A DNA stretch of 64,000 nucleotides. It comes from Clostridia bacterium. Its GTDB lineage: Bacteria > Bacillota > Clostridia > Christensenellales > Aristaeellaceae. The stretch is from NCBI GenBank assembly GCA_017395065.1, contig JAFPWH010000046.1, positions 1-64,000 of the forward strand. The letters run 5' to 3'. A model generated the notes under the pieces. It was given only the letters and a program-made list of their open reading frames with translations, had not been told where the DNA came from and made no database searches. The translations under genes and the position numbers were made by a program. This document shows positions 48,080 to 56,657 of this stretch, piece after piece (position 1 is the stretch's first letter; every line of letters starts with the position of its first letter).

Positions 48080-48882
48080 AGGCTGAGATCGTCATCACGG
48101 GCTACGGCGAAGGGGAACTGACCATGCAGGCCGTAAAGCGGCTGAGGGCGTCTTCTGACGTCGTGCTGCACACCGAAAACTATCCCGTGGCCGCGTGGCT
48201 GAAGGAAAACGGCATAGCTTACGCTTCGCTCGACTTTCTCTACGAGCAGACGGACGACTTCGACGAGCATGTTGCCCGCTGTCTGAAATACCTGGAGGAC
48301 AGGGCGGAGTTTACGTTCTGCGTCATGGACGCCTCCGACAGCGTGGCAAAGGCGCTCGTTGAAAAATACCCTTGGGTACCGGTCACGGGCGGCGGCGCGG
48401 ACGCGGCGCTGGCGATGAGGGCAAAGAGCAAACTTTGCGTCGTCAGCGCCGTGAGCGCCCCGCAGGAAAGGCTCTCGCCGCTTTGCTCCGTACTGATCAA
48501 GGAGATCGACGACCGCCTGCTCGCCGGGGAAGTCAAGCTGAAGCTTCAGCAGACCTACGACGAGGACGCGAAAGTGTATTTTAGGACGAGCGACGGGCAC
48601 ATAATCAATATGAAACTGAGCGATCTTGACCGCCTGAAGCGCTACGATCAGACCTGCGCCTGCCTCATAAACCCCGATAAAACGCCCAAAATGAACGATT
48701 TTGAGTGCTTAAGGTTAATTTATGAGCCAAAACCCGTTAATGATGTCAGTTTGAACGAGGAAGCACTTGCGGAAAAGCTTGCCGATGTGGTACAATGTAT
48801 TCAAGTCGCCGAGGAGCGTGGACTTTTCACACAGGAAGATGTGTTCATGCGCGCGGCTGAGTTACTATCAAAAGGAGAATGA
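48076..48882 (+). CDS. YabN-like tetrapyrrole-methylase-fold protein with a remnant MazG tail
   Basis: 268 residues from ATG 48076, with GGAGGG upstream. The N-terminal ~200 residues follow the SAM-dependent tetrapyrrole methylase fold of YabN (VITGYGEGELTMQAVKRLR, VLHTEN, VPVTGGGADA), but the usual GDP-type SAM loop is weak. The last ~40 residues (ADVVQCIQVAEERGLFTQED) match the final helix-turn of MazG nucleotide pyrophosphohydrolase domains, yet the catalytic EExxE region is absent. The gene sits before hup and rqcP exactly as yabN does in Bacillus, supporting orthology with loss of the MazG core. Confidence 0.7.
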   Translation: MKAEIVITGYGEGELTMQAVKRLRASSDVVLHTENYPVAAWLKENGIAYASLDFLYEQTDDFDEHVARCLKYLEDRAEFTFCVMDASDSVAKALVEKYPWVPVTGGGADAALAMRAKSKLCVVSAVSAPQERLSPLCSVLIKEIDDRLLAGEVKLKLQQTYDEDAKVYFRTSDGHIINMKLSDLDRLKRYDQTCACLINPDKTPKMNDFECLRLIYEPKPVNDVSLNEEALAEKLADVVQCIQVAEERGLFTQEDVFMRAAELLSKGE

Positions 48883-48884
48883 CA

Positions 48885-49160
48885 ATGAACAGGAACGAAC
48901 TTATTTCCGCCATCGCGGCGAAAACCAATCTGACCAAGGCGCAGACCACTGAGTTTGTGAACGCCTGCATCGAAGTCGTCGACGAGACCCTGACCAAGGG
49001 CGAAGACATCCGCCTGGTGGGCTTTGGCAGCTTCGGCGTAAAGCAGACCAAGGAGAGGGAGACCCGCAATCCCAGGACCGGCGAAAAGGTGACCGTGAAG
49101 GCCTCTAAGAAGCCCTTCTTCAAGTTTGGCAAAGCCTTTGCCGACAAATTCGCAAAGTAA
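48885..49160 (+). CDS. hup: HU family DNA-binding protein
   Basis: 91 residues from ATG 48885, seven bases after AAAGGAG. All HU landmarks are present: MNRNELISAIA, GFGSFGVKQTKER, the Arg-Asn-Pro tip RNPRTGEKV, and the FKFGKAFADKFAK end. Nucleoid-associated dimer that bends and compacts DNA. Stop of the upstream gene overlaps the leader. Confidence 0.97.
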   Translation: MNRNELISAIAAKTNLTKAQTTEFVNACIEVVDETLTKGEDIRLVGFGSFGVKQTKERETRNPRTGEKVTVKASKKPFFKFGKAFADKFAK

Positions 49161-49161
49161 T

Positions 49162-49446
49162 ATGCCCGATACAAAACAGCCCGTTTCAAACGCCGACGAG
49201 GGCATGCGGCTGGACAAGTTCCTTAAGGTCTCGCGCATCATCAAGCGCAGGTCGCTGGCCAACGACGCCTGTGACACCGACCACGTGAGCCTGAACGGCA
49301 AAAGCGCAAAGCCCGGCGCCAGAGTCAGGGTGGGAGACGTCATCACCCTGCGCTTCGGAGACAAGCTTACCGATTTTGAAGTGCTCAGCACAAGCGAACA
49401 CGCGCGCAGGGAAGACGCGGCGCAAATGTACAAACTCGTCAAATGA
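49162..49446 (+). CDS. rqcP: RqcP (YabO), S4-domain ribosome quality-control factor
   Basis: 94 residues from ATG 49162, directly after the hup stop. The S4 RNA-binding domain is RLDKFLKVSRIIKRRSLAND with HVSLNGKSAKPGARV. RqcP works with RqcH on obstructed 50S subunits to drive C-terminal alanine tailing. The order yabN-hup-yabO is like that in Bacillus. The 16-residue N-terminal stretch before RLDK and the C-terminal tail are slightly longer than usual. The partner rqcH is at 2098. Confidence 0.92.
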   Translation: MPDTKQPVSNADEGMRLDKFLKVSRIIKRRSLANDACDTDHVSLNGKSAKPGARVRVGDVITLRFGDKLTDFEVLSTSEHARREDAAQMYKLVK

Positions 49447-50618
49447 AAACAAGCTGTATTGTTGTTGCAGCCGGCAGCGGAAAGCGCGCCGGCTTCAGCT
49501 TTAACAAGGTGTTCTACGAGCTCGCCGGCAGAACGGTCCTGTTCCGCTCGCTTGACGCGCTTTCTTCCTCCGGGCTGATCGACGAGATCGTGCCGGTCAT
49601 AAGCCCTGTCGACGCGCTTCTCTACGCCGAGACCCTTCGCCGCGAAGGCGCTTCCCCCATCGTACGGGACCCCGTCCCGGGCGGAAAGACGCGGCGCGAA
49701 AGCGTATACGCGGGCTTGAAGGCGCTCGGTCCGGACACGGACGTCGTCCTCGTGCACGACGCGGCAAGGCCCTTCGTGACGAAGGAGATCATCGAAAACG
49801 TGCTCAAGGACGCGCTCATGTTTTCGTCCGGCGTAATCTCCTGTCCTGTTACGGACACGGTAAAGCAGCTCGACGGGGAAAACGGGGCACTTTGCACGCT
49901 CGACAGAAATCTTTTGAGGACCGTTCAGACGCCGCAGGCTTTCCGGTACGATCTGCTTCTGAAGGCGCACGAGACGCTGCCCGAAGACGAAATGGCCACG
50001 GACGACGCGTATCTGTTCGAAAAGCTGTACGGGAGCGTGCACCTGACCGGGGCCGCGAGCGCGAAAAAAAACATAAAGCTCACTACCGCGGAGGACTTTG
50101 AAATGGCCGAAAACCTGCTTTCCCCGCCCCTCAGGACGGGCACAGGCTACGACGTGCACCGGCTCGTTCCGGGCCGCAGGCTCGTGCTTTGCGGCGTGGA
50201 GATCCCCTGTGAAAAGGGCCTGCTCGGCCACTCGGACGCGGACGTCGCGCTGCACGCGCTGATCGACGCGATGCTGGGCGCGGCGGCGCTGGGGGACATA
50301 GGGCATATGTTTCCGGACAGCGATCAAAAGTACAAGGACATTTCGTCGCTTGCGCTTTTGAAGACAGCCGCGCAGGCCGTTCAGGAAGCGGGGTACGAGC
50401 TGTCCAACTGCGACATCACGATCGTCTGCCAAAGGCCGAAGCTTGCGCCGTACATCGCCCAAATGCGCGCCGTCGTCGCCGATGCGCTCGGCGCTTCGCC
50501 CGACTGCGTCAGCGTCAAGGCCACCACTAACGAGGGGCTCGGCTTCGAGGGCGAGGGGCTCGGCATCAGCGCGCAGAGCATAGCGGTCATCAAGAGGAGA
50601 AATCAATGCAGAAAATAG
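49443..50618 (+). CDS. ispDF: Bifunctional IspD/IspF, MEP isoprenoid pathway
   Basis: 391 residues joining two enzymes. The IspD domain (1 to ~225) makes CDP-ME from MEP and CTP; its nucleotide motif is VVAAGSGKRAG. The IspF domain (from ~230) makes the cyclodiphosphate MEcPP; metal motif GTGYDVHRL and LGHSDADVALHALIDA, with tail VSVKATTNEGLGF. Fusions of this type are known in several bacteria. The usual IspE is not adjacent. ATGA overlap with rqcP upstream and a 13-base overlap with luxS downstream. Confidence 0.95.
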   Translation: MKTSCIVVAAGSGKRAGFSFNKVFYELAGRTVLFRSLDALSSSGLIDEIVPVISPVDALLYAETLRREGASPIVRDPVPGGKTRRESVYAGLKALGPDTDVVLVHDAARPFVTKEIIENVLKDALMFSSGVISCPVTDTVKQLDGENGALCTLDRNLLRTVQTPQAFRYDLLLKAHETLPEDEMATDDAYLFEKLYGSVHLTGAASAKKNIKLTTAEDFEMAENLLSPPLRTGTGYDVHRLVPGRRLVLCGVEIPCEKGLLGHSDADVALHALIDAMLGAAALGDIGHMFPDSDQKYKDISSLALLKTAAQAVQEAGYELSNCDITIVCQRPKLAPYIAQMRAVVADALGASPDCVSVKATTNEGLGFEGEGLGISAQSIAVIKRRNQCRK

Positions 50619-51073
50619 CCAGCTTTACCGTGGATCACGACTTTATCGTGCCGGGCATATATATTTCCCGCATAGACGGCGACGTCACGACCTACGACCT
50701 GCGCACCCGAAAGCCCAACGGCGGGGATTACATGGACGATCTGACCATGCACTCCATGGAGCACATGTTTGCGACGTTCATCCGAAACAGCCCGATCGCA
50801 CAGAGCGTGCTATATTTCGGCCCCATGGGCTGCCAGACCGGCTTTTATCTGCTGATCAGGAACGCCCGGCACGCCGAGGTCATCGATGCGATCCGCCTGA
50901 CGCTCGAAAACATCCTCGCCTACGAGGGCGAGGTCTTCGGCGCGTCCCGCAAGGAATGCGGAAACTACAAGAATCTGAGCCTCGAAAGCGCCAAGAAGGA
51001 AGCAAAAAGCTATCTTGACGCCGTGAGGGACTGGACGGAGCAAAAGCTCGCCTATCCGGAGGTGAAAGCATGA
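50606..51073 (+). CDS. luxS: S-ribosylhomocysteine lyase LuxS
   Basis: 155 residues. Metal ligands His49 and His53 (HSMEH) and Cys118 (ECGNY), with catalytic Cys76 in GPMGCQTGFY. Cleaves S-ribosylhomocysteine to homocysteine and DPD, the precursor of autoinducer-2. GAGGAGA lies upstream of the ATG. Overlaps both neighbours, so translation is coupled to ispDF and mtnN. Confidence 0.97.
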   Translation: MQKIASFTVDHDFIVPGIYISRIDGDVTTYDLRTRKPNGGDYMDDLTMHSMEHMFATFIRNSPIAQSVLYFGPMGCQTGFYLLIRNARHAEVIDAIRLTLENILAYEGEVFGASRKECGNYKNLSLESAKKEAKSYLDAVRDWTEQKLAYPEVKA

Positions 51074-51756
51074 CGGGCATCATCGCAGCGATGCAAAAGG
51101 AGCTCAGCGAGCTCGAAAAGCATATCGAAAACGCTTCTTACAGGCAGCTGCCCGGCACGAGCTTCATCAGCGGCACGCTTTACGGCCATGAGATCGTCGC
51201 CGCCGTCTGCGGCATCGGCAAGGTCAACGCGGCCGTGTGCGCGCAGCGCATGATCGACCTGTACAGGGCGGACCGCATCATAAACACGGGCGTCGCGGGC
51301 GCGCTCTCGGGCAGCCTGCACGTGTGCGACGCGGTCGTTGCGAGCTACGCCGTGCAGCACGACGTGGACACCACGGCGCTGGGCGACGAGATCGGCTTCG
51401 TTTCAACGGTCAACACCGTTCGCTTCGAGACGGATAAAGAGACGAACGAAGCGCTTTTAAGGAGCATCCGGGCCGTGGGCCTTCGGGGTACGATCGGCGG
51501 CATCGCCTCGGGAGATCAGTTCATCAGCGCCGCGCAGGACAAGCAGCGCATCAGCAGCCTCTTCAGCTGCGTCGCCTGCGAAATGGAGGGCGGCGCGATC
51601 GCACAGGTCTGCCGCATCAACCAAATCCCCTGCGCGATCATAAGGACCATCAGCGACGGCGCGGACGAGGACGCCTCGATGAGCTACGCCGCGTTTTCGG
51701 ATCTTGCCGCCGTAAATTCGGCAAAAGCGCTGCTGCATTTCTTTAAGAACAACTGA
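51070..51756 (+). CDS. mtnN: 5'-methylthioadenosine/S-adenosylhomocysteine nucleosidase
   Basis: 228 residues. Catalytic and substrate residues are Glu11 (AMQKELSE), Glu171-Met-Glu173 (ACEMEGGAIAQV) and Asp196 (TISDGAD), matching E. coli Glu12, Glu174 and Asp197. Removes adenine from SAH and MTA, producing the LuxS substrate, so luxS-mtnN form the activated-methyl recycling and AI-2 pair. ATGA overlap with luxS. Confidence 0.96.
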   Translation: MTGIIAAMQKELSELEKHIENASYRQLPGTSFISGTLYGHEIVAAVCGIGKVNAAVCAQRMIDLYRADRIINTGVAGALSGSLHVCDAVVASYAVQHDVDTTALGDEIGFVSTVNTVRFETDKETNEALLRSIRAVGLRGTIGGIASGDQFISAAQDKQRISSLFSCVACEMEGGAIAQVCRINQIPCAIIRTISDGADEDASMSYAAFSDLAAVNSAKALLHFFKNN

Positions 51757-51780
51757 ATCCAAAAGTGTCCTGCATGTTAA

Positions 51781-51816
51781 AGCCTCGGAAAAATATTTCC
51801 GGGGCTATTGCATTTT
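51781..51816 (+). terminator. Terminator after mtnN
   Basis: AGCCTCGGAAA (51781-51791) pairs with TTTCCGGGGCT (51796-51806 region) with one mismatch, followed by a T-rich stretch that doubles as the ctsR promoter region. Confidence 0.65.
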
Positions 51817-51836
51817 GAAAACGCGCATGGTATAAT
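51808..51836 (+). promoter_or_regulatory. Promoter of the ctsR operon
   Basis: TTGCAT (51808-51813), 17-bp spacer, TATAAT (51831-51836), directly followed by the CtsR box. Confidence 0.85.
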
Positions 51837-51853
51837 GGTCAAAAATAGTCAGA
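51837..51853 (+). promoter_or_regulatory. CtsR operator
   Basis: GGTCAAA-AAT-AGTCAGA fits the CtsR heptad-repeat consensus (RGTCAAA NAN RGTCAAA) with two mismatches in the second half. It lies just downstream of the -10, so the operon is expected to be autoregulated and induced by heat. Confidence 0.8.
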
Positions 51854-51865
51854 CAGGAGGCAGCT

Positions 51866-52333
51866 ATGGCCGCGCTCAGTGACGCCATCGAGCGTTTTAT
51901 AAAGGATCTGCTGACGGACGATACCAGGGTCGAATTGAAACGCAACGAGCTTGCGCAGTATTTCGGCTGCGCGAACAGCCAGATCAACTACGTGCTCGCC
52001 ACGCGCTTTTCGGTGGACAGGGGGTATCTCGTGGAATCGCGGCGGGGCGGCAGCGGGTATGTGCGGGTCATACGCATAAGCGCCAGCGACGTGGAGCTGC
52101 TGGGCAGTTTGCTTCAGCGCATCGGCGGCGAGATCGGCGAAGAAAACGCAAAGGCCATCATCTTAAGGCTCTACGAACTGCACGTCGTGGACGTAAACGA
52201 GGCAAGGCTCATGCAGGCCGCCGTGAGCGCCGAGGCGATCAGCCTGCCGATCAGCTCGAAGGACATGATCCGCGCATCCGTGCTCAAAAGCCTCGTGGTG
52301 CAGGCGTTCAAAAACATGAGGGAGGGAAAGTAA
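51866..52333 (+). CDS. ctsR: Class III heat-shock repressor CtsR
   Basis: 155 residues. The winged-helix N-terminal domain contains RNELAQYFGCANSQINYVL and the wing RRGGSGYVRVIRI (the Gly-rich wing that enters the minor groove). The C-terminal four-helix part handles dimerisation and McsB-linked control. AGGAGG precedes the ATG. First gene of ctsR-mcsA-mcsB-clpC, with its own operator at 51837. Confidence 0.95.
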   Translation: MAALSDAIERFIKDLLTDDTRVELKRNELAQYFGCANSQINYVLATRFSVDRGYLVESRRGGSGYVRVIRISASDVELLGSLLQRIGGEIGEENAKAIILRLYELHVVDVNEARLMQAAVSAEAISLPISSKDMIRASVLKSLVVQAFKNMREGK

Positions 52334-52864
52334 ATGCTGTGCGAGGAATGCGGAAAGAACGAAGCCACGGTACACATCCAGGCTATGCTGCCCGACGGCA
52401 CGACCTCCACGCGCTCCCTGTGTCAGCCGTGCATGAACAAGCTCAGGGCCATGCCCGGCATTCACGCGCTGGACATTTCTGAATTTCTGGGCGCGCTGTT
52501 TGAAAGGATACGCCAAAGCCGCCAGGAAAAGGACTCCGACCGTTTCGACGCCACCTGCCCCGTGTGCGGCTTAAGCTACGCCGAGTATAAAAAAGACATG
52601 AAACTCGGCTGCGCCGGCTGCTACAAGGCGTTCAGGGAGCCCATCGAGGAAATGCTGGTCAGGCGCAACGGTTCGGCGCTGTACGTGGGCGGAATGCCGG
52701 ACGGCGAAAGCGCGCTCAACCTCGACATCTATCAGGTAAAGAAGCTCAGAGAGCAGATGAAGCGCGCCGTGGAGGAAGAAAAGTTCGAAACCGCCGCGGC
52801 CATACGCGACGAGATACGCTCTCTGGAGGAAAAAATCGGCTCGGAAGCGGGCAACCAAGCGTAA
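52334..52864 (+). CDS. mcsA: McsA, activator of McsB (UVR-motif zinc protein)
   Basis: 176 residues, starting straight after the ctsR stop. Four zinc-type cysteine pairs are present: CEEC, CQPC, CPVC and CAGC. The C-terminal UVR motif is LREQMKRAVEEEKFETAAAI. In Bacillus McsA activates the arginine kinase McsB and binds metals. All cysteine pairs are kept here, which is notable because the McsB partner looks degenerate. Confidence 0.93.
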   Translation: MLCEECGKNEATVHIQAMLPDGTTSTRSLCQPCMNKLRAMPGIHALDISEFLGALFERIRQSRQEKDSDRFDATCPVCGLSYAEYKKDMKLGCAGCYKAFREPIEEMLVRRNGSALYVGGMPDGESALNLDIYQVKKLREQMKRAVEEEKFETAAAIRDEIRSLEEKIGSEAGNQA

Positions 52865-52909
52865 AAAACGCCGTGAAGACGAAAAGGGGACAGGAAAGGT
52901 AAAGCGCAA

Positions 52910-53941
52910 ATGGGAAGCACTTTCAACACGGATCTGAGCGACGTCATACTGCTGAGCGGCGTAAACCTGAAGCGAAACTACGCGGATAAGCCGTTTCCGG
53001 ACAGGCTGGACGGCGACAAACTGCTTGAGCTGCGCGAAGGCGCGCTTGCGCGGCTGAACGAGCGCTTTTCCGGCATCCGCCTCGAAAAGGCGGCCCTGCA
53101 GGACGCTTCGCCGCAAAGCCTCGGCGCGCTGATCGAAAACGCCTGCTTTTACGACGACGGCGGCGAAGAAAACGAAAAGGCGCTCAGGGTCAGCCTTGTA
53201 AGCGGAACGAAGCTGAGCATCAGCTTAAACCGCGGCGACCATCTGAACATCAGCGCCTTCATACGCGATGGCGACGTGCAGCGCGCGCTGGGCATCGTTC
53301 AGCCCGTCGAAAAGGCGCTCATGCGTCAGGAGGAATACGCCTTCAGCGAAAACTGGGGCTATCTCACCTCCTCTGTAAAATACACGGGCAACGCGCTGAC
53401 AGGGGCCTACCTTCTGTCGCTTACGGGCTTAAACCGCATGAACCTGCTGGACGACGAGAAGGAAAACCTCAAAAAGCATCACCTGGAGCTCAAACGCCTG
53501 ATCGGCACGGAGGAGGACGACTGCGAGCTGTTCTGTCTGCACAGCACGCTGCAGCTGGGCAAAAGCGCACAGGACGTGCTTTCGGAGCTGATGAACTGCG
53601 CGCAGGAGCTCGCTTTCCGGGAAAGGGACGCGCGCGAAGAACTGATCTACGACGACACCGACGACTTTGCCGACAGCGTCATGCGCGCGCTGGGCATCCT
53701 CATGAACGCAAGGCTCATGGACTTTCAGGAGTTTCTGACCCTGTACTCGGACGTAAGGGCAGGGCTCGCGACGGGCTTTGTCGAAGGCAGCATAAAGGAT
53801 CTGGACGAGATCGCCTCCGAGGTCTCGCCGGAGGAGATACGCCGCGGCTATAACGATCTGAGCCGCAGGGACGAGGAGCTGCTCAGGGCAGACATCTGCC
53901 GCAGACGCTTCAGCGAAAACATGAAGACCATCAGAATCTGA
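52910..53941 (+). CDS. mcsB: McsB homologue lacking signature arginine-kinase residues
   Basis: 343 residues, in the correct operon place with family length (McsB about 360). Family landmarks are recognisable but altered. The usual LSSRIRLARNL reads LLSGVNLKRNY (Gly17 and Asn19 replace the two phosphate-binding arginines). EEDHLRIQ reads RGDHLNIS. CPTN.GTGLRAS reads SVKYTGNALTGA. The QISNQ.TLG region reads CLHSTLQLGKS. So ATP binding and arginine phosphorylation may be lost, leaving an adaptor or regulator of CtsR and ClpC (inference). The reading frame is intact and its ribosome binding site is AGGAAAGG. Confidence 0.85.
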   Translation: MGSTFNTDLSDVILLSGVNLKRNYADKPFPDRLDGDKLLELREGALARLNERFSGIRLEKAALQDASPQSLGALIENACFYDDGGEENEKALRVSLVSGTKLSISLNRGDHLNISAFIRDGDVQRALGIVQPVEKALMRQEEYAFSENWGYLTSSVKYTGNALTGAYLLSLTGLNRMNLLDDEKENLKKHHLELKRLIGTEEDDCELFCLHSTLQLGKSAQDVLSELMNCAQELAFRERDAREELIYDDTDDFADSVMRALGILMNARLMDFQEFLTLYSDVRAGLATGFVEGSIKDLDEIASEVSPEEIRRGYNDLSRRDEELLRADICRRRFSENMKTIRI

Positions 53942-53953
53942 CGGGAGCAAACA

Positions 53954-56389
53954 ATGATAGCAAGATGCAATGAACACGGAAACCGCGCCCTCGAAGCGGC
54001 GCAAAGGGAAGCCGCCCTGATGGGCAGGGCCTATATCGGCACGGAGCATTTGCTTCTGGGCATTTTGAACGACCCGGGCAAGGCGTCCATCGTGCTGGAA
54101 GGCATCGGTCTGGAAGACGCGCGCAACGAGATCATACAGCTCGTCGGCCGCGGAAGCGACGAGGTCGTGCCGGGAAATCTGAGCTACACCATCCGCTCGA
54201 AGACCGTGCTCGAGGCCAGCGCGCGCGAGGCCAGAGACCTGGGGCAGGACTACATCGACACCGAGCACATCCTTTTGGCGCTCATGCGCGAAAGGGCCGG
54301 CGTGGCCGCGCACGCGCTGCAGAAGCTGGGCATCGACTTGAATCGAGCCCGCGAGGAGCTCATCGACGCGCTGGGCGGCAAAAAAACGAGGCAGTACGCC
54401 GGCATCGAAGAAAAGACCCAAAGCGGCAAGGGCAACACGCCCATGCTCGACAAATACGGCAGGGACCTGGTCGAATGCGCGGCCAAGGGCGAGCTCGATC
54501 CCGTGATCGGCCGCGAAAAGGAAATGGAGCGCATCATACAGATCCTGTCCCGCCGAACGAAAAACAACCCCGTGCTGATCGGTGAACCGGGCGTGGGCAA
54601 AAGCAGCATCGCCGAAGGGCTCGCCCAAAGAATCAGCGACGGCAGCATCCCCGAGATCCTCGCGGGCAACCGCATCTTCTCGCTGGACATCCCCGGTATG
54701 CTCGCGGGCGCGAAGTACCGCGGCGAGTTTGAAGAGCGCCTCAAAAACATGATCGGCGAGGTAAAGACCGCCGGCAACATCATCCTCTTTATCGACGAAA
54801 TGCACACGATGGTCGGCGCGGGCGCGGGGGAGAGCTCCATCGACGCCGCCGCCATCATGAAGCCCGCGCTCACCAACGGCGAGATCCGCTGCATCGGCGC
54901 GACCACGCTCAGGGAGTACCACAAATACATCGAAAAGGACGCTGCGCTCGAAAGGCGCTTCCAGCCGGTGACGGTAGGGGAGCCCACGCAGGACGAGAGC
55001 GTCGAGATCTTAAAGGGCCTTCGTGAACGGTATGAAAACCATCACCACGTGCGCATCACGGACGGCGCGATCGAGACTGCCGTCAAGCTCTCCGCGCGCT
55101 ACATCTCCGACCGCTTCCTGCCGGACAAGGCCATCGACCTGCTGGACGAGGCCTGCTCCCGCGTGCACATCCGCACCTTCTCTGCCCCGCCGGACATGGT
55201 CGAGCACCAAAAGCGTCTGGAGGAACTGGACGAGGAGATCCGCCGCGCCGTCGCGGACGAAAACTTCGAGCTCGCCGCCGACCTGAGGGACAGCAAAAAG
55301 CACCTGACGCAGGAGATGGAGGAGCTCAAAAAGAACTGGGAAAAGCAGCGCCTCGAAAAGGTGGAGACCGTCAACGAGGACGAGATCACGCAGGTCGTGT
55401 CTTTCTGGACGGGCATCCCCGTGTCCCGTATGACCGACGACGAGGCGGCGCGCCTGATGAACATGGAGCAGATACTGCACCGCCGCGTGGTGGGGCAGGA
55501 GGAGGCCATCAAGGCCGTGGCCAGGGCCGTGCGCCGCGCGCGGGCGGGCCTTAAAGACCCCAAGCGCCCTATCGGCTCGTTCATCTTTCTGGGCCCAACG
55601 GGCGTCGGCAAGACCGAGCTTTGCAAGGCGCTGGGCGAAGCGCTGTTCGGCGACGAAAACTGCGTCGTGCGCATCGATATGTCCGAGTACATGGAAAAAT
55701 TCTCCGTCTCGCGCATGATCGGCTCTCCGCCCGGCTACGTAGGCTACGACGAGGGCGGACAGCTGACCGAAAAGGTGCGCAGAAAGCCCTACAGCGTGCT
55801 GCTGCTGGACGAAGTCGAAAAGGCGCATCCGGACGTGTTCAACATACTTCTGCAGGTGCTCGAGGACGGCCGCCTGACCGACGGTCAGGGACGGGTCGTG
55901 GACTTCAAAAACTGCATCATCGTCATGACCTCCAACGCCGGCGCGCATACGATCGGCAAGAGCAAATCGCTGGGCTTTGGCAGCTCCACAGACAGCGAAA
56001 AGACCTACGAGAACATGAAGGACTCGGTCATGGGCGAGGTCAAGCGCATCTTCCGCCCCGAGTTCATCAACCGCGTGGACGAGATCATCGTCTTCCACGC
56101 GCTGAGCGAAGAGCACATCAACAAGATCGCGCTGCACATGATGAACGAGGTCGCAAAGCGCATCAGCGAGCGCGGCGTGGAGCTGGAGGTCAGCGCCGAG
56201 GCCGCCCAGGTCGTGGCCAAAGCCGGCTACGATCTGCAGTACGGCGCGCGGCCGCTCAGGCGCGCGATCCAGCGCCTCGTGGAGGACGCGCTCAGTGAGG
56301 AAATCCTCTCCGGCAACATCCAGCTCAACCAGCGTGTGCGCATGATCCCCGACGGCGACAAACTGAAATTCGTGCACACGGAAGTGTAA
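53954..56389 (+). CDS. clpC: ATP-dependent protease ATPase subunit ClpC
   Basis: 811 residues. The N-terminal double Clp-N repeat (1-145) has TEHLLLGIL and TEHILLALM. AAA+ module one has Walker A GEPGVGKSS and Walker B ILFIDEMHT. The middle domain near 400-470 has the coiled-coil and UVR-like segment. Module two has GPTGVGKTEL and LLLDEVEKAH, followed by VDEIIVFHAL sensor region. Unfolds substrates for ClpP. Final gene of the ctsR operon. Confidence 0.97.
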   Translation: MIARCNEHGNRALEAAQREAALMGRAYIGTEHLLLGILNDPGKASIVLEGIGLEDARNEIIQLVGRGSDEVVPGNLSYTIRSKTVLEASAREARDLGQDYIDTEHILLALMRERAGVAAHALQKLGIDLNRAREELIDALGGKKTRQYAGIEEKTQSGKGNTPMLDKYGRDLVECAAKGELDPVIGREKEMERIIQILSRRTKNNPVLIGEPGVGKSSIAEGLAQRISDGSIPEILAGNRIFSLDIPGMLAGAKYRGEFEERLKNMIGEVKTAGNIILFIDEMHTMVGAGAGESSIDAAAIMKPALTNGEIRCIGATTLREYHKYIEKDAALERRFQPVTVGEPTQDESVEILKGLRERYENHHHVRITDGAIETAVKLSARYISDRFLPDKAIDLLDEACSRVHIRTFSAPPDMVEHQKRLEELDEEIRRAVADENFELAADLRDSKKHLTQEMEELKKNWEKQRLEKVETVNEDEITQVVSFWTGIPVSRMTDDEAARLMNMEQILHRRVVGQEEAIKAVARAVRRARAGLKDPKRPIGSFIFLGPTGVGKTELCKALGEALFGDENCVVRIDMSEYMEKFSVSRMIGSPPGYVGYDEGGQLTEKVRRKPYSVLLLDEVEKAHPDVFNILLQVLEDGRLTDGQGRVVDFKNCIIVMTSNAGAHTIGKSKSLGFGSSTDSEKTYENMKDSVMGEVKRIFRPEFINRVDEIIVFHALSEEHINKIALHMMNEVAKRISERGVELEVSAEAAQVVAKAGYDLQYGARPLRRAIQRLVEDALSEEILSGNIQLNQRVRMIPDGDKLKFVHTEV

Positions 56390-56479
56390 ACCAATCGTTT
56401 CAACCGCCGGGAAACATCCGCCGGCGAACGCTGCCCAAAAGCCTTCCCCTCCGGGGCGCGAAGCGCGGTTCGGTAGTGA

Positions 56480-56580
56480 ATGAAAGCCCGGCGGGCTTTC
56501 AGAGCCGAACCGGGACCGAGCCCGCAGGCGAGACGGTGGCACGGCGAAGCCGTGACGGATGAGGTCACTCTCCCGCAAAC
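56480..56580. repeat. Palindromic extragenic element, possible REP/MITE-like
   Basis: GAAAGCCCGGCGGGCTTTC is a perfect hairpin nested inside CGGTTCGG...CCGAACCG (about 56467-56510). It is followed by ACGGCGAAGCCGT and GACGGATGAGGT. Noncoding and highly structured. I recall similar ACCTCATCCGTC-type palindromic blocks between genes of gut Clostridia, but I cannot count copies here. Confidence 0.5.
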
Positions 56581-56618
56581 TCTACTTATACCCTGTCTCA
56601 ACGCCTCAATACCACAGC

Positions 56619-56650
56619 AAAGCCGCCCCCGACCCGCGGGAGCGGCTTTA
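56619..56650. terminator. Terminator between clpC and the convergent transglutaminase gene
   Basis: AAAGCCGC (56619-56626) pairs with GCGGCTTT (56642-56649), with an inner CCC/GGG extension. T-rich on both sides. Confidence 0.75.
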
Positions 56651-56657
56651 AACTTAC

